Part shown: one piece after another, positions 1 through 12,120 of the stretch | How positions within the stretch are numbered: the stretch's first letter is position 1 | Layout of the letters: each line of letters opens with the position of its first letter | NCBI GenBank assembly: GCA_022410635.1 | Contig: JAJVDF010000277.1 | Coordinates: 1,089,037-1,153,036 of the forward strand | Direction: 5' to 3' | Origin: Tretioscincus oriximinensis | Lineage: Eukaryota > Chordata > Lepidosauria > Squamata > Gymnophthalmidae | Length of the DNA: 64,000 bases | Position numbers and translations under genes: made by a program | The notes under the pieces: generated by a model | What the model saw: the letters and a program-made list of their open reading frames with translations, nothing else | What the model was told of the DNA's origin: nothing | Databases searched by the model: none

Positions 1-1039
1 CCACTGACAGATATTTGCACAAGTACATTGCTCAGCAAATATGCGTCAATGGAAGAACAGGGCAGGGCAGCAGTGATCAGAAAATTGAGGACACTCTAGT
101 TACTGATCAATTCTGCCTTGCCTGAATCTTGCCGGGTCAGCGATGATCCTCTATGAGGAAGCAAAGGCAACAGCATGTGAAGGTAGAAAACATCATCTGC
201 TCCCACCCCAAACATACACAAACTTTAGATACTACAGCTGGCAAGGACTGGGTGGGGTGGAATTTCCAGCTCTCCCTTTCCCCACCCACAGGATCCCGGC
301 TTCCATCAATAAAAAAGTTCAAATCCTGGCCCCACGGTGAAAAAGGAATGGAACTCTCTCAGAAGTGAACTGAGAGGAGAAATACCAATTTAAATAATTT
401 TAATCTGTCAGGGAAATGCCCAGAAAGTCCCTGGGACTGTGGGCCCAGCACAAATGGAAACAGTTTTCTATCTGGATTAAATGAGAGGATTGAGGGTTCA
501 GTATGAGGGGAATCCATTTTCTATTGGGTTTAAAGTGCTTTGGAATTGGCACCATAGTGTTGGTGTATTTGTAATAATACACACCCGACAGCTAATGCAT
601 TTTGAGAAGGATCTTGTTATAAATTGGCTTTGTTTTGGTCAGCAGAGCAGTAGGAAAGAGCCCTACCACCTTTACTTCAGCTTTATGTCTATGTCCTACA
701 AATTTCTTAGAACTGGAGAAGGGACAAAACAAACAATGGAGGGCCTTGTGCAGCTGCGCTATATGGTACCTGTACTGCAACAAGATAAAAGGGAGGATAT
801 GGGAAGTGCAGTATGTCATCACCTGGCAGATTCTTTTTCAAAGAATATCAAATTTACTGGATTGGAGGATGCCCCTTAGCCCCAGCTTTATCAATAGCTG
901 TAAGTGTCATCCCACTTGGCTAATAATGAGAAGTCAATAGTGCCAAATATCAAGTATGTAAAGGGGGAAATGTTCTGAAGGTAGAACAGGGATTTTGTAT
1001 ATTTGTGGTTATATTTCCAAGTACATTTCAATTATATTT
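1..1039. other. Unassigned intergenic sequence
   Basis: No gene, splice-bounded exon or recognisable repeat is seen. The longest open frame (481-879, +) has no family resemblance and no exon-like borders, so I treat it as chance. Confidence 0.5.
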
Positions 1040-1165
1040 TTATTTTATTTATTTTTTATTTATTTAAAAGATTTTTACCCCGCCCTTCCCCCCGAAGGTG
1101 TCCAGGGCGGCTTACAAAAATTAAAAATTCGGGTCGCCATGACCTTCACAAGATTAAAATCATAA
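1040..1165 (-). mobile_element. LINE 3' end (L2/CR1-type tail), antisense
   Basis: Read on the minus strand this is a typical reptile LINE 3' end: a GTAAGCCGCCCTGGACACC-like stretch, an AGGGCGGGGTAAAA segment, then an A-rich (AAAT)n tail. A sense copy with the same text is at 20586-20720. Confidence 0.75.
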
Positions 1166-1970
1166 AACACAACTGTTAAAAATTTGTTTATAACATTATA
1201 AACTTATGTATTAAAAATGTACATTTTCATGTACATTTCAAGTATTTATGTTTATAACATTATTATAAAAATGAATTTAGGGGAAATAACTATTCACACA
1301 AGGGATATCCAGATGAAGAGATATGTCTACTTGGTTACTGAAAGGAACTCACCGAACTCAAACAAGGAGCCCTGTGGATAGCTTTTAAAAAGTATTACTT
1401 CAGATACATATTAGCATATGTATTTAGGATTATGTCAAATAAGATCTCATTCCACATGTATATAAAAATACTATCTTTTTAATGGTATAGCTTTGTCAAA
1501 AGGTATTATGAACTAGACTTGGCCTGGAACTCTCTACACATGCTCCATACCTGGGAGCCAGTGGACACTGGCTGGTGCAGGAAGCCCACTTTTCCATAGT
1601 CACCAGCATCGTTCCTCTCTTCGTGAAAAGGGTTGCAATGCATTATTCACAGCCTTGTGGATAAGGAGCTGATTTTACCACACAGGCACAATAAGGCTCT
1701 CTCTCTCTCTATGATGATGTTGTATGCAAGGATGGTGTGACCCTGAACATGCAGTGAAGAATAATGGCAATGTCTGTGCTTTGGACAATGATGAATCCAC
1801 ACATTTTACATGAGGTTCAGTTGCTCCAAAGCAGGTATAGGTAGTACAGAACACGTCCAAGCTTGTTGGATAAGGGACCTAACAGCCCCGCCGCTGCTCT
1901 AAGTGATTCATTTTATATGAATTGCAGTCTAGCACAAATTGGTTTTAAATCATGGCTAGTTTAGGACATA
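1166..1970. other. Unassigned intergenic sequence
   Basis: AT-rich sequence with a short CT run near 1699-1711. No gene or clear repeat family is recognised. Confidence 0.5.
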
Positions 1971-1978
1971 CCTGTCAC

Positions 1979-2314
1979 TAGCGGTGGCTGGTGCATTTTG
2001 GGGCTGAGGGGGGGGCAGGTTCCTCTAGCCTCAACAACGTTAGGAAAGCAACTGGGAGGAGGTACATTCAAGCACTTACCGATCTCTCTCTCTGAGTCTG
2101 CAAGTTGAATGTCAATACAAAATGGCACCTCTACGGAGACTGAGAGAACGTAGCCCCTCCTAGGCAGCGCCCCCCCCCCCCCCATTGGTTCTGGGATCGG
2201 CGATCCCTTTTGTCAATTAAAAAAGCAGCTCCTTGATGAAAGGAGATTTTTATCATTAATTTTAATCTCTGAGTGTTCGGTGAACCCCACGAACCCAGAG
2301 GCCAGCCGCCACTG
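1979..2314. mobile_element. hAT-type non-autonomous DNA transposon, 336 bp
   Basis: The ends are inverted repeats: TAGCGGTGGCTGG on the left, CCAGCCGCCACTG on the right. They are flanked by an exact 8-bp duplication CCTGTCAC at 1971-1978 and 2315-2322, the target-site size of hAT elements. There is no transposase frame. A poly-C run lies near 2170-2183. Confidence 0.85.
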
Positions 2315-2322
2315 CCTGTCAC

Positions 2323-3230
2323 CAAAGTCTGCTATAAAAATAAAGGGATACGTGGTAGAATGCTGCTTTCAATTTAAAATTGTAGTTTTGAGATTAATAA
2401 GCTATATACAGCATTATTATTATACCAGCACAATAACTCCCAAACTACTACAAGTGCGAATAAAGAGATCACTTCCCCTCAAAGAAATCTCCAGATAGGG
2501 AAATGTATTGGAATGTAATTCGCCCATATTTCCTCATTGGCCAACAATTTGATTTCACAACACAGAACAACTGTCTCATTCATGTTTTTGTTTTGTTTCC
2601 TCTGGGATTATTTGTTATGAAAAACGTCTGACAACACCTTATGTCTGATCAGGTGATCTTTCGAATACTTCTCTATTGTTACTTTGCAGAACTAGGAGAT
2701 TAAAATGTCTTAGGGTACAGCTAATTTCAGATTAAGAAATGACTAAATTAAACTGACAGTTACCACACCAGTTTCAGAAAACTGCTTCCAGCCTCGCACT
2801 AATGATGGCTTGGAAGGATGTTATCCATTTTAAAACATACGTTTCCCAGAAGAAGCTTTAAAGGAAGTCAGAGAATATAGAAGAAAAGCTTTAAGTAAAT
2901 CAGACAGAATGCAGTTCCTTAAATGCTCTAAAAAGGAACCTGAAATATTTAAAAGGAGGTCAAGGTCTCCAGAGGATATCAGGATCCAAAACACCAGCCC
3001 AAACTGCATTCTCTGGCCTTTAATGTGACTCAGGGATAGGGTTGCTACATTTATGTGATAAATATTAAGAATCCCCCCCATTCCCTGCCCCCATGTTCAT
3101 AAACCACTCATACCATGCCCTGTGCTCCTGACCCACCCCCACAAATTATACTTCCCCCAAAAAGAATTCCTCCTCCTGACTCCCAAATGGCCTTGAAAAC
3201 ACTTTTACTACCATACATCAACATATAAGT
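2323..3230. other. Unassigned intergenic sequence
   Basis: No gene or recognisable repeat is seen. Short open frames lack family resemblance. Confidence 0.45.
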
Positions 3231-3233
3231 TAT

Positions 3234-3548
3234 TGGGCATTTCTCATAGCTCAGTCGCTAAGGAATCCGTCTCTCACCTGGGAGATGGGGTTTCGAAGCC
3301 CTGTGTCGGACGTGGGGAGGAGTGAGCACCTTCCACCAGCCTGTAGCTCTAGCCAACGCAGCTATTCGAAAGCAAGAATTGCAAGAAATTGCAACTGACT
3401 GCAAGTAGATACATGGGAACCACCACAGCCTGGTGGGGAAGATAGAATGTCAGCCTTCGGGCAGAAATACCCTTGTAAGTCGCTTTGAATTTCTTTGAAA
3501 GGTGAGAAAAGGGGGGTATAAGAAGCCAATTCTTCTTCTTCTTCTTTT
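3234..3548 (+). mobile_element. tRNA-derived SINE (Sauria-type), full length
   Basis: The 5' part carries a Pol III A box (TAGCTCAGTCGC) and B box (GGTTTCGAAGCC), so the head is tRNA-derived. The body contains CTGGTGGGGAAGATAGAATG and a TTGTAAGTCGCTTTGAA segment, and it ends in a (CTT)n tail. Antisense relatives are at 17597-17897, 47534-47745 and 59140-59439. Confidence 0.85.
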
Positions 3549-3554
3549 CAGCTA

Positions 3555-4785
3555 ATGAATCTCATATTAAAAACTATTTAATTAAGGCCAAGCCATCTGC
3601 ACATCAGCTCTCCAAACTTAACAACTATAGATATCCCGGGACCATTAGACCTGTTCTTGAGGTCTTTAAAGCCAAGGTAGTGCCCATTCTTCTATATGGA
3701 GCCAAAATTTGGGGCTTCACAAATCACTATAAATTGGAGATTTTCCAATTTAGACAGTTGTGCTGCTTACTGGGACTACCTAGTTCAACACCGTCTGCAG
3801 CTGTTTGGGCTTAATTAGGAATGGCTCCTTTGAGTTGCCAAGTTATATCTAGACCAGACCTGGGCAAGGGGTGGCCCGAGGGCCACATGCGGCCCTCCTA
3901 CTGTCTCTGACCGGGCCCGCCCCTCTTAGCTTAGAGTTATATACAGTATTGGGTAGAACTGAGTTAACTATATTAATCCGGCCCTCTAAAACCACCCCAA
4001 TTTCTCATGCGGCCCCTTGGGAAAAATTAATTGCCCACCCCGATCTAGACCATTCAACTACTGGCAAAAACTCATACTCATGTCACCAGACTGATTTCTG
4101 TTCGTCTGCCTGGAAGAACAAGCAAACAGAAGATCTGAGCATCATGGTTAACAGTCTTGAGAGATAGGTTAAACCATCTCGGCTTGTCTTTACAAGCCCT
4201 TGGAGTAATAGGACATAAAGCCAAGGAAGTTATAAAACAACGTACTTCTGACATAGAAGCACAAAACAACATAGCGGTCATAGCAAAAGCCAAAGCAATT
4301 CCTCACTTAACTGACTGTAAACATCAAGTGAAGCTGGAGAGCTACCCAATGTTCTCCCTACCATTACATCTGTGACTTGCCTTTACTAGAGCGAGCTTTG
4401 ACCATCTCAACACCCAAATAACTTGTGGACGATACTTGAAAATACCAGTTCAAGACAGACTATGCACTTGTGAGATTAAAGCGCTGGAAGATACGACCCA
4501 CGTTTTACTAGTCTGCTCCTTTTACAATCATATCAGGGTGCATTATATATCCCCTCTTTTTTGCAGTGGATCAAGTTTTAGATAATAGAATAGAATAGAA
4601 GGGATAAATTCACCACTGTATATCACCAAGGAAGCCAGAATACGAGCTGCTACGATCTAGAGATGGAATTTTAACAGCTATTTTATTCTGATTTAGACGT
4701 TTCGTGTATTGTACTTTAATGTATTTTGTATGATATGGTCATTGGACTAATCATTAAAGTATTTACTGTTACTGTTACTGTTACC
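3555..4785 (+). mobile_element. Decayed non-LTR retrotransposon ORF2 C-terminal region and 3' end
   Basis: Broken plus-strand translation gives KVVPILLYGAKIWGF and a later cysteine/histidine-like segment DTTHVLLVCSFYNH, typical of the C-terminal part of non-LTR retrotransposon ORFs. The element ends near 4785 after ATTAAAG with a (TACTGT)n microsatellite tail. It has several stops and is interrupted by a hAT insertion at 3855-4042. The clade cannot be fixed by eye. Confidence 0.7.
3855..4042. mobile_element. hAT-type MITE (188 bp) inserted in the LINE fragment
   Basis: It begins CAGACCTGGGCAA and ends TTGCCCACCCCG, forming terminal inverted repeats. An exact duplication ATCTAGAC flanks it at 3847-3854 and 4043-4050. 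Removing it rejoins the surrounding LINE sequence, confirming insertion after the LINE. Confidence 0.9.
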
Positions 4786-6640
4786 ATACATCCTGGCCTT
4801 TCTCCCTTCCCTCTCCCTCGCCTCCACTTGCCTTCTGAGCATCAGGGTTGGTCTGGCAGGATTGGATGATGACATCAATGCTGCAATGATACCAGAGTGG
4901 CAGCATCCTGCCTGCCTCGAGCGCTGCTTCCTGGGTCTCAGAGTTAAATTTTCTTACTTGATGTTGTAATGAGCTGCTGGGTGGAAAATCAGAGGTAAGC
5001 AGCATCTGTATGCATACCATTGTACTCTACAGAAGTCCATCCATTTACACTGGTGGTCAGGACCAGCATTCACTATAGGGGTACCCAGTGAAGTTCGATT
5101 ACAGGAGTTCTGTTCTTTCTTTAATTAACTTTAGCTGAGATATAAAATCATTCACTTTTGAGTGTTGCTGAACAGATATGGCAGTTTGTTTTATGATCTC
5201 CTTCCCGGTTGTGATTGCTTCATAAAATGAATTCCTTTACTTGCCCTCCTTATACCAGTGGAGGTGCCAGAGTAAACGGCATCCACAAATGCTGAACTAA
5301 ACTAGCTCAAAGGGTTATGGGTAGCCTTCGGCTAGAGCTGTGGATTTCTGTATCTGCAACTTTAGCAGAGTGCAGGATGGCAAGGAAAGGTGGATGCACC
5401 CCACCGCCTTGGACAATGCCTGTGTGTGATCTCACTTGTCAAGGGGTCCCTCTACTCTGTTGACCAAGAAATGAAGGGGGGCAGTAAGGAGAGGAACCAT
5501 GAGGGTGGGGGGCATGGGCAAGGGAAAATGAAGTTACAGTGACGTTGATGGACCCTTTGCATAATTATGAGGCTGTTATGTTTATGCATGAGGGGAGATG
5601 TCTTTTGCTTAGGGTTGTCCTGCCTTGCCTGGCAGCCACCCAAATGTATGTTATATTACCTGCAGCAAACATTTATGATATCACACCATCTAAGATCCTG
5701 TTGTAGCTCTCTCTCGGCAGAAACAGCACAAGGGGAATTGGTCCCCTTCACTAGGACCCACAACTCTTTTGATGAAGATATGCCCTAGTAGAAGGCTCTC
5801 TTGCATAACACTATGCTGGGCTGGCTGATGGTTCAACCAGTCCCAGTCTATTCCTGTACTAGCTACTATAATGTGCACCAGTGGCAGCTAATAAGGCAAG
5901 GACAGCTTCTCTTCTGCTACAGGTGCTGTGACAGAAGACGTTTTTGCCCTCTTCTTCTGTTGGCTGCCAGTTGAACATCAGCCAACAGAAAATGTTATAG
6001 CCCTTAGGTGCTGCAATGAAAGCCAGACGTTCACAAGTTTTAAAAATTGGGTTATCAAATTTGATGTTTAAAAATCTGGACTTATGCCTAGGAATCCTGA
6101 ATTAAACTCCAGATTCCACACAGGGGTTATCACACCCTAGGTATCCAGGAGTCACTGGCTTTCTGCGGAGATGTGGTAACCCTAATTTATGGGAGGCAGA
6201 GTCAGAATGCGGGCCAGATTGCCCCCCCCCCCCCCCCTGGTTATGTGGGTCAATGGCTTCACTGGCAGTTGCATGGCTACTGGCAGATTCTCTGGGCAAC
6301 ATCCTGCCTCCACCTACACTGATCCCACCCAAGCCTTCTTACTTGTCCACAGCCCAAACTCCTGAAGGCCTCCTGTCAGACAGATGTGACAGCAGCATAA
6401 ATTGTTGTCCTCATAACTTTGGGCCAAGTGCAGATAAAAAGACCTGGGTGGGATTAGTGGGAGGGGGAAGCAGGATGCGGCCTGGCTGTTCTGAAGACTG
6501 ATTTGACTGAGTATCTAATGGATACAGTTGCCAGCAGGCAACCAGATTAGGCAAGTTGAAAGAAAATGTCACATTGCCTCATCCGTCCAAATTCATACTG
6601 TTTCCCAGATAACACTATGGGCCAGACGTTGTGTCTACCT
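4786..6640. other. Unassigned intergenic sequence
   Basis: No supported gene. The only notable simple sequence is a run of about 16 C near 6222-6238. Open frames are short and unrecognised. Confidence 0.45.
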
Positions 6641-6644
6641 GCAG

Positions 6645-6880
6645 ACATAAATGGATACTAGGACGGCTGTCTGGATGTCGCCTCCGGGATAGAGCAAGAG
6701 GCAGGACTCCTGAAATACCATTTGCAGGGAGTCATGAACAGGNGCATATTTTGCTTTCCTCTGTTCGGACTGCCCAGGTGCATCTGGTGGGCCTCTGTGT
6801 GACACAGAATGCTGGACTTGATGGGCTGTGGCCTGATCCAGNATGGCTCTTCTTATGGTCTTATGTTCTTATGCCCCTGT
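6645..6880 (+). mobile_element. CR1-type LINE 3' fragment
   Basis: It contains the reptile CR1-like 3' text: GGACTTGATGGGCTGTGG, a CTGATCCAG segment and terminal CTTCTTATGGTCTTATG repeats. Copies occur at 21296-21465 (+), 30955-31060 (-) and 38418-38850 (-). Two ambiguous bases (6743, 6842) fall inside it, and one falls at the equivalent place in the 21.3-kb copy. Confidence 0.8.
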
Positions 6881-7029
6881 CCTGGTCAAGCACATTAGCA
6901 GCATCCCTGTTGCTTCATTCTCTTACTGTCTCCATTGTTGCCACCACTGCACTGTGGTTCTCGTGGTTAATCAGACATGGGTGGAGAGATGCAAGAGACG
7001 AAGGGAGAATGGTGGAAGAGGAACTGTGG

Positions 7030-7215
7030 GCCCCACACTGGGCCACATGGGAGCAATGGTGGGAAATCCTGGAAGCCAAATCTTGGGCAGGGAGCCCAAA
7101 AATCTGGTGCAGCCCTGGGTAATCTTGCACCTGAAACATTTGAAAAATGTTTATGATATCACTTCCTGGGGAGATTTTCTCACGTAACCCTGCACGAGAT
7201 CTCTGAAGGCACATT
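7030..7215. repeat. Interspersed repeat, copy 1 (partner at 8420-8660)
   Basis: Shares with 8420-8660 the ordered blocks TCCTGGAAGCCAAAT, TTGGGCAGGG.GCCCAAA, CAGCC.TGGGTAATCT, TCACTTCCTGGG and GTAACCCTGCAC.AGAT. The class is unknown. Confidence 0.55.
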
Positions 7216-7705
7216 ATCTGATAGACTACATGACATTCTCATGCAGTCCCATCGTTGTATGGGAGAAAGAAAGAAGCGAGGGGGGCAAGACAGGGAGTGG
7301 GGCATTCAAAACCTGGCCTGTTTGGAAGGCAAAGGGCCTGGTTGGGTGGGGCTGCTAGGTGCTTTGGCCTACTAGTTAAATATAATCTGGCCTTCAAGCT
7401 CTGAATCCTTGCCATGTACTGAAAAGCTAAGGTGAGTAAAGCTTCAGACATTCTGATTATAACCTTCATTATGATGAAATGTTTTTCTGTTGTAAGTGAT
7501 GGTAAATATATCTTTGCAAACATTATTGCAAATTTGCATATGTGACCTTTTGTGTTCTGCGTAAATTATTAGCTTCTTCTTGGTACTTCAAGTTCTCTTC
7601 TTTGTAACTTAATTACATTATTTTGTAAAACTAACTTGAGTTTCACACTTGCACACCATGACGAATGTAACGCAAAATACCCATGAAAGTACCCTATCCG
7701 ATCTA

Positions 7706-8322
7706 AGGCTAGGTGCACAACACGACTTAGAAACCACTACAATGCTATAATCTGGAATATAACGCAAAACTGAGAAATGGGGGTTCTGATATTGAACACT
7801 AGCCCAGCCACTATACCAAGTAAAGCTCCCTACAAGCAAACATGCTCGTCACAATACAAACTAAATAATTATTTAATACAAACACTTGTTTAATGACACT
7901 CCCTTTTCATATGGTTCTATATAATACATAAAATATACAGTAACGTATCACAATCTTATGACAGGAATGTATCTTTAATAACAGAAATGAATCGCGTGTT
8001 CATGCACACCAAATGTGTATATCCCATGACCAACGCCACAATTCCGTATCATCGCTCATTGATCTCATCACAGGGCAGTCTGAGAATTTTTGTTTTTACT
8101 CGCAACAGCCAATAAAAAACAACTGCTGTGTTCTTGATTGTTTTATAATCTCTGTCTAATTTGTGCACACACATATGGTCGTGAGAATACAGAGGTTCTC
8201 TGGAACGCTGCCTGAATATCTGAGCAATAGTTTATTTCGGGAAAAAGGCATTTATTGCAGGTCAACTATTGAAAAACACTTAGCTATGAATGAGACAGAA
8301 AAACATTGTGTGCATGGAGCCT
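7706..8322. mobile_element. Non-autonomous DNA transposon of the AGGCT...GTGCACAC family
   Basis: The ends AGGCTAGGTGCACAACACG and TTGTGTGCATGGAGCCT are inverted. Interior text near the right end (GAGGTTCTCTGGAACG, GCCTGAATATC, AGCAATAGTTTATT) recurs at 35500-35606, 35130-35230 and 60400-60480. No transposase frame remains. Confidence 0.65.
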
Positions 8323-8419
8323 AAGTCTAGATTTCTAACCGCTCCTTGATTGCATCCAGACAACTGTCCTTTGTGGCAAAGTTTCTATTTTATTTCCTAC
8401 AAATAACATCCTTTCTTTC

Positions 8420-8660
8420 ACCCAAGTGATGGGAGCTCCTGGAAACCAAATATTTGGCAGGGTGCCCAAACATCTGCTGCAGCCTTGGGTTATCTCATCA
8501 CTTCCTGGGCACGCAAAAGGAAGTGATGTCACCCGAGGCACCATTTTCCCAAAAGTAAACACCGGAAGTGACATAAAAATGATGTCACTTCTGATAAAAT
8601 GGCTGCACCCAGGGTGAGGGGATTTTCTGGAGTAACCCTGCACAAGATTTCACATCTCGT
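8420..8660. repeat. Interspersed repeat, copy 2 (partner at 7030-7215)
   Basis: Better-preserved copy of the 7.0-kb repeat. It also contains GGAAGTGATGTCAC and ACACCGGAAGTGACAT, ETS/CRE-like strings that resemble the exact motif at 35761-35776. Confidence 0.55.
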
Positions 8661-8712
8661 GCAAGGGCGCAATGTGTTGTAGATTGCGTGAGATTCTTGT
8701 ATAGCTCCCAAT

Positions 8713-9365
8713 ATTGACTCCTGTTCTTAGGTGTTTGACTACAAATTCCACGAGGTGCTGGGAAACTACAGCTCCCAAGGAGCTCTATCATTGGCTGTTT
8801 CCTCTCCCATCCTTGTTTGGGTGAAGTTTAAAATTCTCTACTTGAGGTTGTGGTTCGATGCGGTTTTTTACTTAAAAATGCTGCTTTTTCCTGCCTATAT
8901 TGAGGAGGAAAAACAGAATTCTTGAAAGACGACTGAAATCTATGAACAGTGCCAGACAATAACGATAACAAACTGCCAACTTCCTGTTTTGTTACTTCTT
9001 TGCAGAATTCTTGCTTCCTGTTTTTTCAACCTGCTTTTCTATTCCCTTTTTTTTACCATGACAAGCATTTTCATTAAGCTGGCAGAAACAGAAGCCCAAA
9101 TCTAAAAAAAGTGAAACAGAGCTGCCTGTTGTCGGAGAAAACTGCAAAGAGATGCATTTTAAAAAGATGAAAGTGTGGAAAGAGAAGCTCATTCAATTAA
9201 TGCTGTCAAATGTAAATCGTGAAAACTGCTGACAAACGTACATCAGTAAAGGAAAGACTAAAATAACGACACAAAAATCAGGTTCCCATTATAAACGGAT
9301 TTTTGAGTTTCATGGGGTGTTCTGTGCCATCTTCCTTTTATAGAGAACCTGTTTAGAGAATGCTA
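8713..9365. other. Unassigned intergenic sequence
   Basis: No gene is recognised. Two short GGGAAACTACA-type strings lie near 8740-8780. Confidence 0.4.
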
Positions 9366-9384
9366 TGCAGCGGTCAGCATCTAA

Positions 9385-9445
9385 ATGAGACCTTTGGGTA
9401 TAGGGCGGGGTATAAGTATAAATAAATAAATAAATAAATAAATAT
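9385..9445 (+). mobile_element. L2 LINE 3' tail
   Basis: Contains GAGACCTTTGGGTATAGGGC followed by TATAAGTATAA and (AAAT)n, matching the end of the L2 fragment at 51355-51857. Confidence 0.75.
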
Positions 9446-9798
9446 GGAAACTTAGCTGTTTGCAAAGGCAGGAGGTGATATGCATGGGGACCTATCATTG
9501 AGCTGGAGCAAGTGCTCTGCCATATGGAGCAGCTTCAGATAACATTGACTGAAGACTTTTTCTATAAGCTCAACTGGTGGCCAGCTGATTCTTGTACTTT
9601 TAACAGTTCTGCAGAATATTTTTTTTCCAAACAGAGTTGGTATCAAGGTGCTCTATAATTGCTGAAATGTTATGCAGCGTACATCAAGAAAATCAGGGAG
9701 AGATTTCTTCAATTTATTCTTGAAAATCTGGCTTGACTGCTGGTGGACTCTCTGATCAAAAGGACATTACATTGGTATTCAACGATGTGCTCTGATAA

Positions 9799-9900
9799 TA
9801 TACTGCTCAAAACAATTAAGGGAACACTTTGACATAATATGTTATGGCAGATGCTTTTGCCAATTATATACTGGCCAAAGCATCTGCCAAAGCAAAATCA
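9799..9900. mobile_element. Partial TA-flanked MITE end with hairpin
   Basis: The string TACTGCTCAAAACAATTAAG then GGAACACTTT is the terminal repeat of the complete 78-bp element at 24971-25048. Here only one end is clear. Beside it, 9846-9862 and 9872-9888 form a 17-bp inverted repeat with one mismatch. Confidence 0.65.
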
Positions 9901-10039
9901 GGAAAACTTTACTATATAGAACAAGGGAGAAAGTAGGTTTTAACTCCTTAAAAACATTTTATTGCTCCTTTCAAACCAGAAATTTGCTTTTTCTACAATG
10001 GTGGGCTCAATTTGAGTTACATGAGATAAGGGACAAACC

Positions 10040-10380
10040 AAATTATTCACTACTTAACTGCATGGGAGCAACATCCAGGCCGCTCCGCCGCAAGGATTCA
10101 TGCCTTGCCAGTGATCAATTTGCTGCAAAGCTCTGAAGCTCCGCCACAACTGATCGCTGGGAAAATGCAATCCTGAAGCAGAGCCCTCCAGGGAACTTCT
10201 CCATCCCTGACATGAGGACTTCTGCAGCTGCAGGGAGCAGACGCGCAAGCTCCCATGAGGCCAGCCCCCCGTTGGGGAGCTCATGCATCAGGAGCGCGCC
10301 CCAGCTGTTGCCATGGTGGCATGGTGGGTGCCTTGCAAGTAGGTCTCCATCAGTCGCACGCACCATCTAAGGTCAGGGGC
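10040..10380. other. GC-rich unassigned segment
   Basis: A roughly 340-bp GC-rich block in AT-rich surroundings. Open frames on the minus strand (up to 83 codons) show no recognisable family. It could be old repeat sequence; nothing supports a gene. Confidence 0.35.
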
Positions 10381-10767
10381 AATTGCCTGTAGTCTGCTAT
10401 AGCCTTTAAATGTGCTGCTTTGTCTTGTGTGTGGAGGCAGCTTTTATCAAGCAATGTAAAAATTAGTTTCTATTGCTATTCTTGGTAAATACTAATAATT
10501 AAAACCTCACACTGTTTTACTATTTATTTTGTTTTTAATTTGTGTATATATAAAATAACACTTATGTTATTCCTTTTGTATACACTCACTCAACTTTGCA
10601 TTTGAATTAGAGGCTATGAGTTATTACAAGGCTAATATCACACAGTCTTTAATTCTGCTGTTCTGAAAGCTACCATTTTCTGTGCATACATTTGACTGTC
10701 ATTTTACGAGGTATTTCTAATGTACGCTTTCCACCAATTGTGCAACTGTGTGTGTAGTTCTAGACTA

Positions 10768-10969
10768 GGCTGACCAGATGACCCCTTTTTTGGGGGGGTT
10801 GAAAACCCACCTTTGGGGTGCCTCCTGTTTTTTCCCTGAGGAAAACAAACAAACAAACAAAAAAAAATAAAACAAAACTTTTTTAAAAAATATTTCCTCA
10901 GAAAAAAACGGAAGGCACTCCAAAACCGGGTTTTCACTCCCCTGCCCAAAAGGGGTCATCTGGTCAGCC
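10768..10969. mobile_element. Palindromic TA-target MITE, 202 bp (family copy 1)
   Basis: Starts GGCTGACCAGATGACCCC and ends with its inverse, with TA on both sides. The arms pair over most of their length around an A/T-rich loop. Full copies are at 38937-39143 and 63247-63437, and a right-end copy ends at 54971. Confidence 0.88.
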
Positions 10970-11352
10970 TATTTAGACTAACATCACACAATCTTTTATT
11001 CTCCGGTTGTAAAATCTCTAAAAGATACCAATGATTGTGCTACACTTTATTTCTATTCTACCACTAAATAGTAACCAATTTATGCAACAACAAGAAACAC
11101 AGTGTCACAGACTTGAAACTACAGAAGGATCACCTCCATTGAAGGCCCTCTATTTATGAAAATAGATACTTCTGTAACAGTGGACCAATCCAAGGCGACA
11201 CTCATCATTCTGGCCAGTGTTTGGCCCACGCTGTGCCTTCCCCTGGGGCAGGGCATGCCAAAATCCAAGCCCACAACTTCCATACCAGTAAACAAAGAAA
11301 TCAAGACTATCACTGAACAGAACATTTCCCTGAAAAATTGATCTTATTTCAC

Positions 11353-12000
11353 TAGGGCTGCCATATTTTGTCAGCCCCAAACCGGGACGGGGGTGGGGTG
11401 GGGGTGCGTGCACGCACGCGCACACACACATGCGCGCAAGCACACACACGTACATGCGTACACACACACGTACATGCACACATGCTTATAGTGAGACAGG
11501 CAGAACCTCTCTTCTGCCTGTCTCACCACAAGCACCCGTGTGTGTGCGCATGTGTGTGCGTAGCTGTTCCAATGCTGGAGGCAGAGTTTCGTGCCTGCTG
11601 TCAGGCAAAGCACGCCAACTCGCCTCCAGTGGAGGAAAAATGCCTGGGTTTGTGACAGGAGAACAGAGCTGCCCTCCTGTCACAAACCCCGGCATTTTTG
11701 CTCTACTGGAGGCGAGTTGGCGCGCTTTGCCTGACAGCAGGCGCACAAAACCCCGCCTCCAGCATTGGAGCAGCAACAGCACGCTCCGAGGTTCCTTCCA
11801 GGATCCCGGAAAGCGTTGCTCGGGCTGCAGCCGTCAGCTCTGACGGCTCCTTTTCCTTTAAAATCCTGCATTTTTAAATTCCCTGATGCAGCATCGGGGA
11901 ATGTAAAAATCCGGGATTTTATCTTAAAACCTGGAGGGGACTATATTTTAGTCCCCCAAACCGGGATTGTCCCGCCTTCCCGGGACATATGGCAACCCTA
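11353..12000. mobile_element. Non-autonomous DNA transposon, 648 bp, 9-bp flanking repeat
   Basis: Ends TAGGGCTGCCATAT and ATATGGCAACCCTA are inverted and flanked by an exact TTATTTCAC duplication (11344-11352, 12001-12009). The interior holds a (CA)n-rich stretch and a large palindrome centred near 11665. A second copy is at 26376-26899. Confidence 0.85.
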
Positions 12001-12120
12001 TTATTTCACATATTCCAAGACAAAAACAATAAACTACATAAACCTGCAAAATCTTCTTTCTGACTGCTGCCAAATTACTAATAGCAAAAGCTTGTACTCC
12101 TTCCTTCCCTGTCAGGTTGC

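Noticed and set aside
481..879. 132-codon plus-strand frame
   Set aside because: No family resemblance, no flanking splice signals, and competing frames on both strands.
3238..3312. Standalone tRNA gene
   Set aside because: A and B boxes are present but the cloverleaf is degenerate and continuous with a SINE body and tail.
11150..11843. Cys/His/Thr-rich frames on both strands
   Set aside because: They arise from a (CA)n-rich stretch and the palindromic interior of a DNA transposon.
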